Shown here: positions 52,675 through 61,338 of the stretch, one piece after another
Position numbering within the stretch: the first letter of the stretch is position 1
Layout: each line of letters starts with the position of its first letter
DNA from: Candidatus Thioglobus sp.
GTDB taxonomy: Bacteria > Pseudomonadota > Gammaproteobacteria > PS1 > Pseudothioglobaceae
Reading direction: 5' to 3'
Assembly: GCA_028345055.1 (NCBI GenBank)
Contig: JAOMCO010000003.1
Coordinates: 52,823 to 116,822 of the forward strand
DNA: 64,000 nt
Made by a program: the position numbers and the translations under genes
The notes under the pieces: generated by a model
Database searches by the model: none
What the model was told of the DNA's origin: nothing
What the model saw: only the letters and a program-made list of their open reading frames with translations

Positions 52675-53040
52675 TTAACTATCCCACACCGCGAACGACT
52701 TGCCTTGGTTATTAAACTCATAACCAATAAATGGCTCGTCACTGATAACTTCCCCATCATGGCCAGGTGAAATAGAGTATGCATCACCAGCGTTAACTAT
52801 CATTTCAGTTCCGTCATCATGGGTCACTTTCATGCTGCCTTGGATGCAAGCTCCTAAATGTCCAGCTTGACAGCTGTCACCACCAACATGTGGCTTGATG
52901 CATCCAGACCAGGTCCATCCAGACTGAGCAGTAACTCTGACCGCTTTAATCGTTCCAAACTCAAGAATTTCGGCGCGAGTCTTATCTGGTGAAACTAAAT
53001 CATCAGGACTATCAAATGATTTTTTTACTAAATTAGCCAT
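52675..53040 (-). CDS. Cupin-domain protein
   Basis: A 121-residue single beta-barrel protein with a Cupin_2-like pattern: SGWTWSGCIKPHVGGDSCQAGHLGACIQGSMKVTHDDG as the first motif and AGDAYSISPGHDGEVI as the second. The His residues fit metal binding. Three cysteines around the first motif are unusual. It sits upstream of the Rieske oxygenase gene on the same strand with a 92-bp gap. An AGGAG site precedes the ATG. The function is unknown. Confidence 0.82.
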   Translation of the reverse strand: MANLVKKSFDSPDDLVSPDKTRAEILEFGTIKAVRVTAQSGWTWSGCIKPHVGGDSCQAGHLGACIQGSMKVTHDDGTEMIVNAGDAYSISPGHDGEVISDEPFIGYEFNNQGKSFAVWDS

Positions 53041-53101
53041 TTTTTTTATCTCCTTTATTTATATAATTTATTCCATTATATCTCGAGTAATGCTAGTAAT
53101 T

Positions 53102-53629
53102 ATGAAAAAATTAATTAGTCTAATTCTTCTCTTCCTCTCTACAAATGCTTTTGCTGATGGGAATAATGACTGGCAAAATATTGATCAAAATATTATTAAG
53201 TTGAACTCATCAAATAGTTGCCAAGGATGTCTTTTGAGAAATACAAGCTTCATTGGAGTTGACTTAAATAATTCACATCTTTCTGGAGTAGACTTTATAT
53301 CAGCTAACCTTTCGAGTGTTAATTTTTATAATGCTGACCTGGAGGGATCAAGTCTTTTTGGTGCAGATATGAAAGGCTCAAACCTAGAAAATGCTAATTT
53401 ATTTGGCTCTAATCTTTTTGCAGCAAACTTATTTGGCTCTAATCTAACTGGTGCAAATCTTATAGAAGCTGATTTGAGTCTTGCAAATCTAGGCCATGTA
53501 AATTTTGCAAATGCTAATCTGACTAATGCTAATTTGAGAGGAGCAGATTTAACTGGCGCAGTTTTAGAGGGAGCGTTTTTGTGTAACACTATTATGCCTT
53601 GGGGGCTTGATAACTCCTCTTGTAAGTAA
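53102..53629 (+). CDS. Pentapeptide-repeat protein, predicted secreted
   Basis: About 175 residues: a signal peptide (MKKLISLILLFLSTNAFA) and roughly 22 pentapeptide repeats of the A(D/N)LxX type in NADLEGSSLFGADMKGSNLE-like runs. These form a right-handed quadrilateral beta-helix. Two Cys pairs flank the repeats (SCQGC near the start and LC/SC near the end). The role is structural and its partner is unknown. An upstream ATG at 53090 is also in frame. Confidence 0.85.
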   Translation: MKKLISLILLFLSTNAFADGNNDWQNIDQNIIKLNSSNSCQGCLLRNTSFIGVDLNNSHLSGVDFISANLSSVNFYNADLEGSSLFGADMKGSNLENANLFGSNLFAANLFGSNLTGANLIEADLSLANLGHVNFANANLTNANLRGADLTGAVLEGAFLCNTIMPWGLDNSSCK

Positions 53630-53631
53630 AA

Positions 53632-54405
53632 TTATTTATAGCTTTTTGAGTCATGTAAGTAAGGTAGTTTTTCGCGAACTAATTTGATAGCTTTTGTGTC
53701 AATCTCTGCAGAAATAATCTTTTCTCCCTGGTCTGTATTCACAAGATCTATGCCATCTGGGCCAATTATCTTACTCTCACCCATGAAGTCAATGCCATTT
53801 AATCTGCCTGTAGAGTTTGCATACGCAACAAAGATGCCGTTTTCAAATGCCCTAGTTCTAGAGTTGTATCGAGCTGCCGCAGGCCAAAGAGAAGACTGAC
53901 CTGTCGGCGCAATAATTAACTGAACATCTTGTAGAGCTAAATCTCTTATTAGCTCAGGAAATTCGAGTTCATAACAAATAACAATAGCTACTTTTATCCC
54001 CTTAATTGAAATGAATGTGCTACCTATCCCTGGAGTAAAAATTTTTGATTCATCTGCAGTAGGAGGCAAGAGTGTTTTTCGATGATTCGCTACGGATTGT
54101 CCATTTTGATTAAAGAGTTGCGCTGAATTAAAAAGTCTTCCGTCAAACTTTTCCGGGTATCCATAAACAATTGAAGTACTGTATTGTTTGGCAAGCAAGC
54201 TAATTTTTGTAGCGAAATTTCCATAGTGAGATTCACTATATTGATAAATTTTTTCTTGGTTGCCATAACCAGAGAGAAAAAGTTCAGGACAAATAACTAC
54301 ATCTATTTTTGAGTGGTTTTTTAGATGCATCTCAAGCCTGCTAATCTTATCATTAGGGCTTTCATCCTGCATCTTATACTGAAATATGCCAATATTTAAT
54401 TTCAT
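53632..54405 (-). CDS. Carbon-nitrogen hydrolase (nitrilase/amidase superfamily)
   Basis: A 257-residue enzyme with the nitrilase catalytic triad: Glu41 in CPELFLSGYG, Lys110 in HRKTLLP and Cys144 in VICYELEFPE. It would hydrolyse an amide or nitrile C-N bond in the cytoplasm. The start at 54405 is supported by AAGAGA and by a 4-bp ATGA overlap with the upstream membrane gene; a longer in-frame start at 54441 is less likely. The substrate is unknown. Confidence 0.9.
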   Translation of the reverse strand: MKLNIGIFQYKMQDESPNDKISRLEMHLKNHSKIDVVICPELFLSGYGNQEKIYQYSESHYGNFATKISLLAKQYSTSIVYGYPEKFDGRLFNSAQLFNQNGQSVANHRKTLLPPTADESKIFTPGIGSTFISIKGIKVAIVICYELEFPELIRDLALQDVQLIIAPTGQSSLWPAAARYNSRTRAFENGIFVAYANSTGRLNGIDFMGESKIIGPDGIDLVNTDQGEKIISAEIDTKAIKLVREKLPYLHDSKSYK

Positions 54406-54647
54406 TTTTTTTCTCTTTTCATGAGAATTTTTTTCACCCATTTATAAGGTCTTAATAAAAACCAGTATAGCCAAACTGGAGATCCAACAATAAAGAAGAT
54501 ATGCCAGTATACATTGTAAAAATCGAACCAACTAATGATGATTTGATTATTGAGTTTTGAATATGTGGTTGCAATAAAGAAAGAAAAAAGAAGCCAACCA
54601 AAGCTTAAATACAACGTAAATTTTGTTTTTAAAGTAAGAGTTATCAT
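54402..54647 (-). CDS. Small membrane protein coupled to the nitrilase-family gene
   Basis: About 81 residues with two transmembrane segments (FTLYLSFGWLLFSFFIATTY and YWHIFFIVGSPVWLYWFLL) and a Lys/Arg-rich C-terminus. The stop overlaps the hydrolase ATG (ATGA), so it is translated with it. No family is recognised. An in-frame TTG at 54677 would lengthen it by ten residues. Confidence 0.62.
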   Translation of the reverse strand: MITLTLKTKFTLYLSFGWLLFSFFIATTYSKLNNQIIISWFDFYNVYWHIFFIVGSPVWLYWFLLRPYKWVKKILMKREKK

Positions 54648-54717
54648 CTTAAATAAAATATACTTTATACAACTCAATATAACTATAATTTACTTTCTGA
54701 ATTTATAGGAACTATTA

Positions 54718-55725
54718 ATGATAAAAACTCTTCAAATTTCTGAAAAAGAAGCCTGGAATTTGGTTTTTAATGCTCTAGTCACTAACCAAACCTCTGAAGA
54801 CAATGCAAAAGAAGTGTCTGATGCATTAATTAGTGCTGAGTTTGATGGTCAGTCAGGTCATGGAATTTCAAGAGTGCCCTCATATGTTGAGCAGCTAACC
54901 TCAGGTAAGGTCAATGGCAAAGAGGCTCCCTCGCTGCTAGGTTCAGAAGGAAGTGTAATAAGAATTGATGCTAATAATGGTTTTGCATATCCAGCAATAT
55001 CACTTGCAATCAAAGAGATTACGATAACCTGTAAGAAATTTGGAATTGCTGCGGCTAGTATTTCTCGCTCTCATCATTTTGGTCAGGCAGGAAGGCATGT
55101 TGAGATTTTGGCTGAAAATGGATTGATTGGATTGATGTTTGGAAATACGCCAAAAGCTATACCGCCCTGGGGTGGAACAAAGGCTTTATTTGGAACCAAT
55201 CCAATTGCGTTTTCATCCCCTCGTGATAATGAACCCCCTCTGGTTATTGACATGAGCTTGAGTAAGGTTGCTCGTGGAAAAGTTATGGTGGCTAATCAGC
55301 AAAATGAAAAAATCCCAGAGGACTGGGCAATTGATAGTGAGGGTAAGCCAACCACAGATCCAAAAAAAGCCCTTGAGGGTGCAATGCTTCCAATTGGTGA
55401 TGCCAAAGGAAGCGCGCTTGCTTTAATGGTAGAAATCTTATCAGCCGCTCTTACAGGCTCTAAATTTGGATTTGAGGCTAGCTCATTTTTAAATGCTGAG
55501 GGTGATGCGCCAGGAGTAGGACAGTTCATTATAGCAATTGATCCTAGTTTTTTTTCGGGTGAAAGTTTTGCAGATAGAACAGAAACAATTATTGAATCAA
55601 TCCTTGAGCAGCCATCAACTAGGCTCCCTGGTAATAAGAGATTGGAAAAAAGAAAGCTTCTTGAGAGCTCTAGAACAATAACTATTTCTAAAGAATTATT
55701 TGAAAAGATTAAAAAACTCTCATAA
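54718..55725 (+). CDS. Malate/L-lactate/ureidoglycolate dehydrogenase family (Ldh2) oxidoreductase
   Basis: A 335-residue NAD(P)-dependent enzyme of the Ldh_2 family, unrelated to classical lactate dehydrogenase. Landmarks are SAEFDGQSGHGISRVPSYVEQL, SRSHHFGQAGRHVEILAENGLIGLMFGNTPKAIPPWGG, FGTNPIAFSSP and MLPIGDAKGSALALMVEILS. The family oxidises 2-hydroxy acids, or ureidoglycolate in purine use. The exact substrate is not clear. Confidence 0.9.
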   Translation: MIKTLQISEKEAWNLVFNALVTNQTSEDNAKEVSDALISAEFDGQSGHGISRVPSYVEQLTSGKVNGKEAPSLLGSEGSVIRIDANNGFAYPAISLAIKEITITCKKFGIAAASISRSHHFGQAGRHVEILAENGLIGLMFGNTPKAIPPWGGTKALFGTNPIAFSSPRDNEPPLVIDMSLSKVARGKVMVANQQNEKIPEDWAIDSEGKPTTDPKKALEGAMLPIGDAKGSALALMVEILSAALTGSKFGFEASSFLNAEGDAPGVGQFIIAIDPSFFSGESFADRTETIIESILEQPSTRLPGNKRLEKRKLLESSRTITISKELFEKIKKLS

Positions 55726-55814
55726 AAAGCATAATTTAATAGACCTTTATGGACTATATACATATATATGTATTAATATATAATAATGTTTTTACATATC
55801 TGGTTGATTTGATT

Positions 55815-56738
55815 ATGAAACTTTCAAGTTCTAATATATCTAAAACTCTACTCAGCTCAATACTGACGATGTCGTTAGGTTTGTCATTAGGTGTTAGTGC
55901 TGACGACTCAGAACAAATAAAAAGTTCACTAATGAGCAGGATGACAAGTTCTGCAAGTTCCTTTGTCTCAACTGGCATAGGGGCTCTATTAAGTCCAAAC
56001 TTTGATACTGTTGAGATAAGCACAAATCTTAAAAAGGGAGACTCTACAGTTGATATAGGTGTCCTCAGAGCCTATGGAGATAATACCAACTCTTTTCTAT
56101 TTAACCAGCTTAATATCAATCGATTTGATGATCGCAATACGGTTAATGTTGGCTTAGGATATAGAAGACTTAATGCTGATGAAACTTGGATGACAGGGTT
56201 TAATGTATTCTACGATCATGAATTGTCTGATAATCATAAAAGAAATGGTGCTGGGTTTGAGTTTGTGAGCTCTGCTTTGCAGTTTCGAGCAAACAAATAT
56301 AATGGAACAACAGGCTATATAAAGGATAAAAGTGGAACAGACTCTAAGGCTCTTGATGGTAATGATATGACTCTGAGTGTTGCTCTTCCTTACATGCCAG
56401 GAATGATGCTTGGCTATACCTCAACGACTTGGAAAGGCATTGATGGTATGAAAGATAAAAAAAGCCAAAAGTACTCTTTAGGTGGAAATCTTTCCGACAA
56501 CCTTTCACTGAGTTACATTCGAACTGACTACGAAGATGTCACTTTGAAGGATACTGATAGAATTGCTCTAAACTACACTTGGAACTTTGGGCAAAGCAAT
56601 ACTAAGCCTAAATTATTTGAATTCTCAAGCTCAGCTTATGAGCTAACTAAACTAGGCAATGAAAGATATGGCTTAGTCCAGAGAGAGAATCGTATTGTCA
56701 AAAAGAAATCTGGCACATTAACAGTGAGTGGGTACTAA
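55815..56738 (+). CDS. Inverse autotransporter beta-barrel (intimin/invasin type) without passenger
   Basis: About 307 residues: a signal peptide (MKLSSSNISKTLLSSILTMS then LGLSLGVSA) and a 12-strand-type barrel. Family-specific blocks are SSASSFVSTGIGALL, FLFNQLNINRFDDRNTVNVGLGYRRL and FNVFYDHELSDNHKRNGAGFEF. Type V secretion inverse autotransporters normally carry long C-terminal Ig-like passengers, but this one ends after the barrel and about 40 extra residues. The next gene starts 2 bp later and encodes a secreted protein. The start could be upstream at 55749. Confidence 0.88.
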   Translation: MKLSSSNISKTLLSSILTMSLGLSLGVSADDSEQIKSSLMSRMTSSASSFVSTGIGALLSPNFDTVEISTNLKKGDSTVDIGVLRAYGDNTNSFLFNQLNINRFDDRNTVNVGLGYRRLNADETWMTGFNVFYDHELSDNHKRNGAGFEFVSSALQFRANKYNGTTGYIKDKSGTDSKALDGNDMTLSVALPYMPGMMLGYTSTTWKGIDGMKDKKSQKYSLGGNLSDNLSLSYIRTDYEDVTLKDTDRIALNYTWNFGQSNTKPKLFEFSSSAYELTKLGNERYGLVQRENRIVKKKSGTLTVSGY

Positions 56739-56739
56739 T

Positions 56740-57678
56740 ATGAAAACATTACATTTAAATAAATTATTTATCTTGCTTGGTCTCTTTTTGATCTCAACTG
56801 TTTTTACAACTTCAGCCGATGCAAGCTGTAGATATACAGATGCAGGATTGCTCGATGTTGTTTCAGGAAATAGTGATGCACCAGTTTATGAGACTGCTTA
56901 CAGTCAGAGATCTGATCAATGCAGTGATACACCAGATGAATATGAAATAACGTTTTACAAGTTAGGTCTTTGCACAGCCTCTACGGCTGCGAATGATTTA
57001 AGTTCATGCCAGTATGTCGTCAATAACTCAGCCGGAGTAACCCATGTAATTAAGAAAGGGACATCGGGTGCTATGGCAATTCCAGAGTTTTCAATTGATA
57101 ATGGAACATATACCCATATGGTAGTCTTGATAAGTAATAAGCTTGGAATTAAGCACTCATTTACAGCTACCAATAGTGTTACTGGAGAAACCTCGAGTGC
57201 TGGAACATCCTGCTGGACATCTGTTGCAGGACCAAGTGCATACACAAATGAACAATTCACTTCTCCTCATGGCGCAACCACTGCCGATGGTGCACAATTA
57301 ATTAAGTGTGGAGCAGCTTCAGCGAGCGCGCCTGTATTCTCATATGAGGTGATTAATAAATTAACTGGTGAGGAGTGTTCTGATAGTTGGGCAGCAAATG
57401 GAGATTACTCTGATTTTGGAACAGTTGGAAACGGTACAGCTGAGGTATCTCTAATGAAATCAACGGATGTCTTTGCATCAGCGTGTACAGATGCGGCAAA
57501 AATTCTTTGGACTACAACACTGACAAGTCCTTATATTGTGACAGCAGATTCAACTTTTAAGCTCAATATGAGGACAACAGATTCGGTATCAGTTGATTTT
57601 AGTAATGACGAGAATGACAATAACATCATTAAGATGGGTGCAGATCCAATTCAGTTATATTTGACTGTTACAGAGTAA
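56740..57678 (+). CDS. Secreted Cys-containing hypothetical protein, partner of the inverse autotransporter
   Basis: About 312 residues with a signal peptide (ends SADA). The mature part is Ser/Thr/Ala-rich and beta-like, with eight cysteines probably forming disulfides and repeated short SNS/TTS-like stretches, for example SGNSDAPVYETAYSQRSDQC. No family is recognised. It starts 2 bp after the barrel gene, so the two are probably made together. It might be carried to the cell surface by the barrel. An in-frame GTG at 56728 would overlap the barrel gene. Confidence 0.6.
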   Translation: MKTLHLNKLFILLGLFLISTVFTTSADASCRYTDAGLLDVVSGNSDAPVYETAYSQRSDQCSDTPDEYEITFYKLGLCTASTAANDLSSCQYVVNNSAGVTHVIKKGTSGAMAIPEFSIDNGTYTHMVVLISNKLGIKHSFTATNSVTGETSSAGTSCWTSVAGPSAYTNEQFTSPHGATTADGAQLIKCGAASASAPVFSYEVINKLTGEECSDSWAANGDYSDFGTVGNGTAEVSLMKSTDVFASACTDAAKILWTTTLTSPYIVTADSTFKLNMRTTDSVSVDFSNDENDNNIIKMGADPIQLYLTVTE

Positions 57679-57695
57679 ATATCAAAGCGGCTTAT

Positions 57696-58412
57696 TTAGC
57701 TTAAGTTAGAGCGGCCGCCATCAACTCCAATGATTTGCCCTGTTATCCATGAGCTTTCATCACTCAACAGAAATTTAGCAAGAGCAGCAGAATCATTACC
57801 CCTTCCAAGTCTTTTAAGAGGGTGCGCTTTAGCTAGAGCTTCTGCTACGACTTCACTTTTAAGCATTGACTGAGAAATTTTAGAGTCTGTTAGACTTGGA
57901 GCAATACAGTTAACTCTAATGCTTGGGGCAAACTCCGCAGCAAGGGCCACCGTTAATCCTTCGATAGCAGCTTTTGCAGATGCAATAATAGTATGATTCG
58001 TAAAGCCTTTTTGAGCTGCTACTGATGAGAATAATACAATTGAACCGCTACTCTTCTTGAGATCATCCTGAAAGCCTTGAATAGCTTGGATGGCACTATA
58101 AAGATTAAGTTTCATACACTGGTCCATGTCAGATTCAGTAACTCTCTTGAGCGGTTTTAAGTCAATCGAGCCGACACAGTAAGCAAGACCACTGATATCA
58201 AAGTCTGCAGTATCAGATTTGATTTTATCTATAAAACCATCCTGTAAAACATCTGCTACGGTATAGCTAAAACCTAGTTTCTCAGAAATAGATTTGAGTT
58301 CCTCAGCATTTCTAGATATAAGATGTGCATCAAGATTAGAGTCTTTAAGATGCTGGGCAAGGCTCGACCCAATTGATCCAGTTGCCCCAAAAACAAGATA
58401 TTTACCTAACAT
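57696..58412 (-). CDS. Short-chain dehydrogenase/reductase-like protein, catalytic Tyr replaced
   Basis: A 238-residue Rossmann-fold protein with the dinucleotide motif GATGSIGSSLA, a Ser in FSSVAAQ and the active-site Lys in ASAKAAIEGL. At the position four residues before the Lys, where SDRs have Tyr, it has Ile, so it either uses different chemistry or only binds a nucleotide. The C-terminal DESSWITGQIIGVDGGRS is typical. It is convergent with the secreted protein gene. Confidence 0.85.
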   Translation of the reverse strand: MLGKYLVFGATGSIGSSLAQHLKDSNLDAHLISRNAEELKSISEKLGFSYTVADVLQDGFIDKIKSDTADFDISGLAYCVGSIDLKPLKRVTESDMDQCMKLNLYSAIQAIQGFQDDLKKSSGSIVLFSSVAAQKGFTNHTIIASAKAAIEGLTVALAAEFAPSIRVNCIAPSLTDSKISQSMLKSEVVAEALAKAHPLKRLGRGNDSAALAKFLLSDESSWITGQIIGVDGGRSNLS

Positions 58413-58465
58413 AAGTATTAATTTTTAATTAAAGAGTCTCATTTTACTTATCGCTCGCCAGTGAG

Positions 58466-58498
58466 GATGTAATTTAGGTGTGATTTAAGTGTTTATTT
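58466..58498. promoter_or_regulatory. Three 11-bp direct repeats between the SDR gene and a secreted protein gene
   Basis: GATGTAATTTA (58466), GGTGTGATTTA (58477) and AGTGTTTATTT (58488) recur with 11-bp spacing. Read on the other strand the units resemble the AATCTACATTT-type units elsewhere. The orientation suits the minus-strand SDR gene better than 58545. Confidence 0.35.
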
Positions 58499-58544
58499 TG
58501 TTTATACTTTACCGTTTATTTATTCACATACCTTATCTAAATCT

Positions 58545-59117
58545 ATGAAAAAAATACTGTCTATCGTATTACTCCTAGTTGGATTTGTATCGCCTTCGTA
58601 CGCAGACAAAGAAGTTGCAGATAGAGCAATTAGATGTTCAGCACTCATTTATATTGAGCTCACAAGGCCTGAAATGGTAGGCCTAACTGCTGGTGAGACA
58701 TTAATGAATAGAATCTATGCCTATCATATGATTGATGATGATAAAGAGATGGAGGTGACTAATGGCCAAATCACTTCAGCTCAAACTGATGCCATAACAC
58801 AGTTAACCCAAGAATACATTAAAGGTACGAATCTTGCCGAAGAGTATAGAGGATGTATATATTGGATGACTGATGTTGCAAAATACATTAATATTAGCGA
58901 GTATGTGGTTAGTGAGGATAACACTGAAGAGTCTGAGGCCAATGAGATGGCTTTGTTTTTATCAGCTCCAACTATGACCTCAATCACTACATTTAAAAAC
59001 CCTATTAAAACTTGGGAGCAGCAGGTAGACTTGGGTTTTGTTGCTTGGGCATCTCAGGAGTTAAAGGTGCCCTACAAGGAAGCCATTCTTCTGAAAGTTA
59101 GTGAAAAATTTGAGTAG
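58545..59117 (+). CDS. Hypothetical secreted protein (190 aa)
   Basis: A 190-residue protein with a signal peptide (MKKILSIVLLLVGFVSPSYA). The mature part is mostly helical and acidic, with Cys residues in AIRCSALIYIEL and YRGCIYWMTDVAKYINISEYV that may form one disulfide. No family is recognised. It has no Shine-Dalgarno site. It precedes the agmatinase-family gene by 28 bp and may be co-transcribed with it. Confidence 0.62.
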   Translation: MKKILSIVLLLVGFVSPSYADKEVADRAIRCSALIYIELTRPEMVGLTAGETLMNRIYAYHMIDDDKEMEVTNGQITSAQTDAITQLTQEYIKGTNLAEEYRGCIYWMTDVAKYINISEYVVSEDNTEESEANEMALFLSAPTMTSITTFKNPIKTWEQQVDLGFVAWASQELKVPYKEAILLKVSEKFE

Positions 59118-59145
59118 AATTTAAAGTTTATTTCTAGGATTTACA

Positions 59146-60144
59146 ATGGACAAGAAAACTAAAGACAACTCGGCAATGATGAATGGCCTTTATTGGTGGG
59201 GTGTTCCTACTCTATTTCGTTGCCCACATCAGCCTGAAACTGAGGGCTGCGATATTGCACTTGTTGGTGTTCCTCACAGTACTGGAAATGGAACAACACA
59301 GCGTGATCAGCACCTGGGTCCTCGTGCTGTCAGAAACATTTCAGCTCAGGGTAGAAGGGGTCATTTAAAGTTTGGAATCTCTCCTTGGGAAATGTGTGAG
59401 ATACGAGATTTTGGGGATGTTCCGCTACCTGAAGCAAATAATAACGAGCAGTGCATTGAGCGTATTACTGAGTTTTATGAAGTAATCGCAAAGTCTGGTG
59501 TTCGTCCTGTTTCCATTGGAGGAGATCACTCGATTACTGGTGGTATTTTGCAGGCTATTGCTGGACCTAAGTCTAAACTCACTAATGGAAAAAAAGCAGT
59601 ACTTGTGCATTTTGATGCGCATACAGATGCTTATCATCAGCTAGATCATTTTTTAGGTGCAGTCAAATCAGCTGCTCATTGGGCGAGTTATTTGGTGAGA
59701 GATGGTTTTGTTGATGCGTCAAAAAGTATACAGGTTGGCATTAGAGGTAACACCAGAACCCTTGACTGGCTCGACTCAAGTTATGAACTTGGTTATGAAA
59801 TTATTACCAAAGATCAATACGATGAATATGGCGTTGAAAAATGCATTGAGATGATTCAAGAACGTGTTGGCGATGCGCCAATCTATATTACATTTGATCT
59901 GGACTGTTTAGATGTTACGGTTGCTCCAGGTGTATCTAATTTAGAGCCAGCTATTGAAGGCTTTAAGATGCCAGATGTTCTCAAAATGTTACAAGGGCTC
60001 AGAGGAAAGAATGTTATTGGGGGCGATGTTGTTTGTCTTATGCCAACGGTTGACTCTCCCAATCAAATTACCGCGCATGTTGCCAACTCAATTATGTTTG
60101 AGATAGTATGCTTAATAGCTGATAATGTCGGGGGAAAACCCTAG
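59146..60144 (+). CDS. Ureohydrolase family enzyme (agmatinase/arginase type)
   Basis: A 332-residue binuclear manganese enzyme with the three metal motifs GGDHSITGG, HFDAHTDAY and TFDLDCLDVT. It opens with VPHSTGNGTTQRDQHLGPRAVRNIS, the substrate loop region. The family splits agmatine, guanidinobutyrate or guanidine to release urea, and this sequence alone does not decide which. Its end overlaps the convergent DUF2721 gene by 4 bp. A secreted agmatine-deiminase-like gene lies at 35668. Confidence 0.9.
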   Translation: MDKKTKDNSAMMNGLYWWGVPTLFRCPHQPETEGCDIALVGVPHSTGNGTTQRDQHLGPRAVRNISAQGRRGHLKFGISPWEMCEIRDFGDVPLPEANNNEQCIERITEFYEVIAKSGVRPVSIGGDHSITGGILQAIAGPKSKLTNGKKAVLVHFDAHTDAYHQLDHFLGAVKSAAHWASYLVRDGFVDASKSIQVGIRGNTRTLDWLDSSYELGYEIITKDQYDEYGVEKCIEMIQERVGDAPIYITFDLDCLDVTVAPGVSNLEPAIEGFKMPDVLKMLQGLRGKNVIGGDVVCLMPTVDSPNQITAHVANSIMFEIVCLIADNVGGKP

Positions 60145-60527
60145 TTATTTGAGTTTCTCAGGTGGATATCAAGGGCCTTTGTTGAAATCAAAGTTTCAAA
60201 CAAAGCAAACAATAACGAAGCTGAGAGCATTAGAAGGCCAAAGCCAAAAATATAGTTAGCCAGAATGTAATATTTTAAGTAAACCAAAATAATCGTCATT
60301 AAGTTAAAGATAAAACTGACGATTCCAAAAACCTGCATTCTTCTGATATAAATAATTCGTTTTTCAAGGATCATGATTTGTTCATCAGCATGTCTTGTTT
60401 TAGATTCATTACTTCCCTTGGTAGTCATTGCGCGAATTAATACACTGAGTGAATGAAGTCTATTGGTATAGGCAACAAATAATAAGGAAATAGCAGGAAA
60501 TAGCAGTGCAGGAGTTGTAATGTCCAT
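60141..60527 (-). CDS. DUF2721 membrane protein
   Basis: A 128-residue protein with three hydrophobic segments (about 6-20, 65-85, 92-115). The family-type pattern is an N-terminal TPALLFPAISLLFVAYTNRLHSLSVLIR, a charged central loop ending LEKRIIYIRRMQ, and a C-terminal helix pair. DUF2721 has no known biochemical role. It is a single gene convergent with the ureohydrolase. Confidence 0.82.
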   Translation of the reverse strand: MDITTPALLFPAISLLFVAYTNRLHSLSVLIRAMTTKGSNESKTRHADEQIMILEKRIIYIRRMQVFGIVSFIFNLMTIILVYLKYYILANYIFGFGLLMLSASLLFALFETLISTKALDIHLRNSNN

Positions 60528-60596
60528 AGAGTTAGATTATAAAGAGTGCTAAGCGAGTATTAGTTCCTTAAAGTTTTATTTTATTTAGCTCCAACC

Positions 60597-61298
60597 TTAT
60601 GAAATAAGTCCACAGCTTTGATTAGCAGGAACTGCAACCTTAATTTTTTTTGGAAGCCCTAAGTTAAGATTATTTACATTTTTAATAAAGGCTTTTTGGT
60701 CATAAGACTCTTTTATCATAGTATTAAATTTTTTTTCTTCACCAATTGTACTCATGGATAGTCCATTGTAATCATGAGCTGGGTAGACCTCTGTAGTATC
60801 CGGGAGTTTAAATAGTTTTTGAATAGAATCATAGAGTGATTCAGCAGAACCGCCTTGGAAATCGCACCTTCCCGTACTTCTAATAAAGAGTGCATCACCT
60901 GTTAAAAGCTTATTTTCAACTAGGTAAGATATGCAACCAATGGTATGACCAGGAGTCTCAATTGTTGCGATTTCATATTTTCCAATATTAAGGATATGTC
61001 CCTCATTAACCATAATATCTGAACAGGCTTCTGCATCGACATTCTCCATTCCAATAACTATTCTTGCATTGGGGTAGTATTTTTTGAGTGGACAAGCACT
61101 GGTTATGTGATCAGCATGAATGTGAGTTTCAATAATGAATTTAAGATCAAGTTCTAGTTCTTCAAGCAAAGCTTTGTCCCTGTCCATCATAATATCAACT
61201 GCATCGACGATAGCTGCTTCTTTTGAATCGCTATCTGCAATTAGATAAGTATATGTGCAACTCTCTCTTTCAAATAATTGCTTAAAGATTAAACTCAT
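60597..61298 (-). CDS. ETHE1-like persulfide dioxygenase (MBL fold)
   Basis: A 233-residue metallo-beta-lactamase-fold enzyme with metal ligands His59, His61, Asp63 and His64 in THIHADH, His118 in ETPGHTIG, Asp135 in LLTGDALFI and a His in YPAHDYNG. The STGRCDFQGGSAESLYDSI block is specific to the glutathione-persulfide dioxygenase group. It oxidises GSH persulfide to sulfite and matches a sulfur-using lifestyle. It depends on glutathione, made by gshB in this window. Confidence 0.92.
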   Translation of the reverse strand: MSLIFKQLFERESCTYTYLIADSDSKEAAIVDAVDIMMDRDKALLEELELDLKFIIETHIHADHITSACPLKKYYPNARIVIGMENVDAEACSDIMVNEGHILNIGKYEIATIETPGHTIGCISYLVENKLLTGDALFIRSTGRCDFQGGSAESLYDSIQKLFKLPDTTEVYPAHDYNGLSMSTIGEEKKFNTMIKESYDQKAFIKNVNNLNLGLPKKIKVAVPANQSCGLIS

Positions 61299-61338
61299 AT
61301 AAATCGTTCGGTGAAATAAAAAAAATTATAACTTAATA

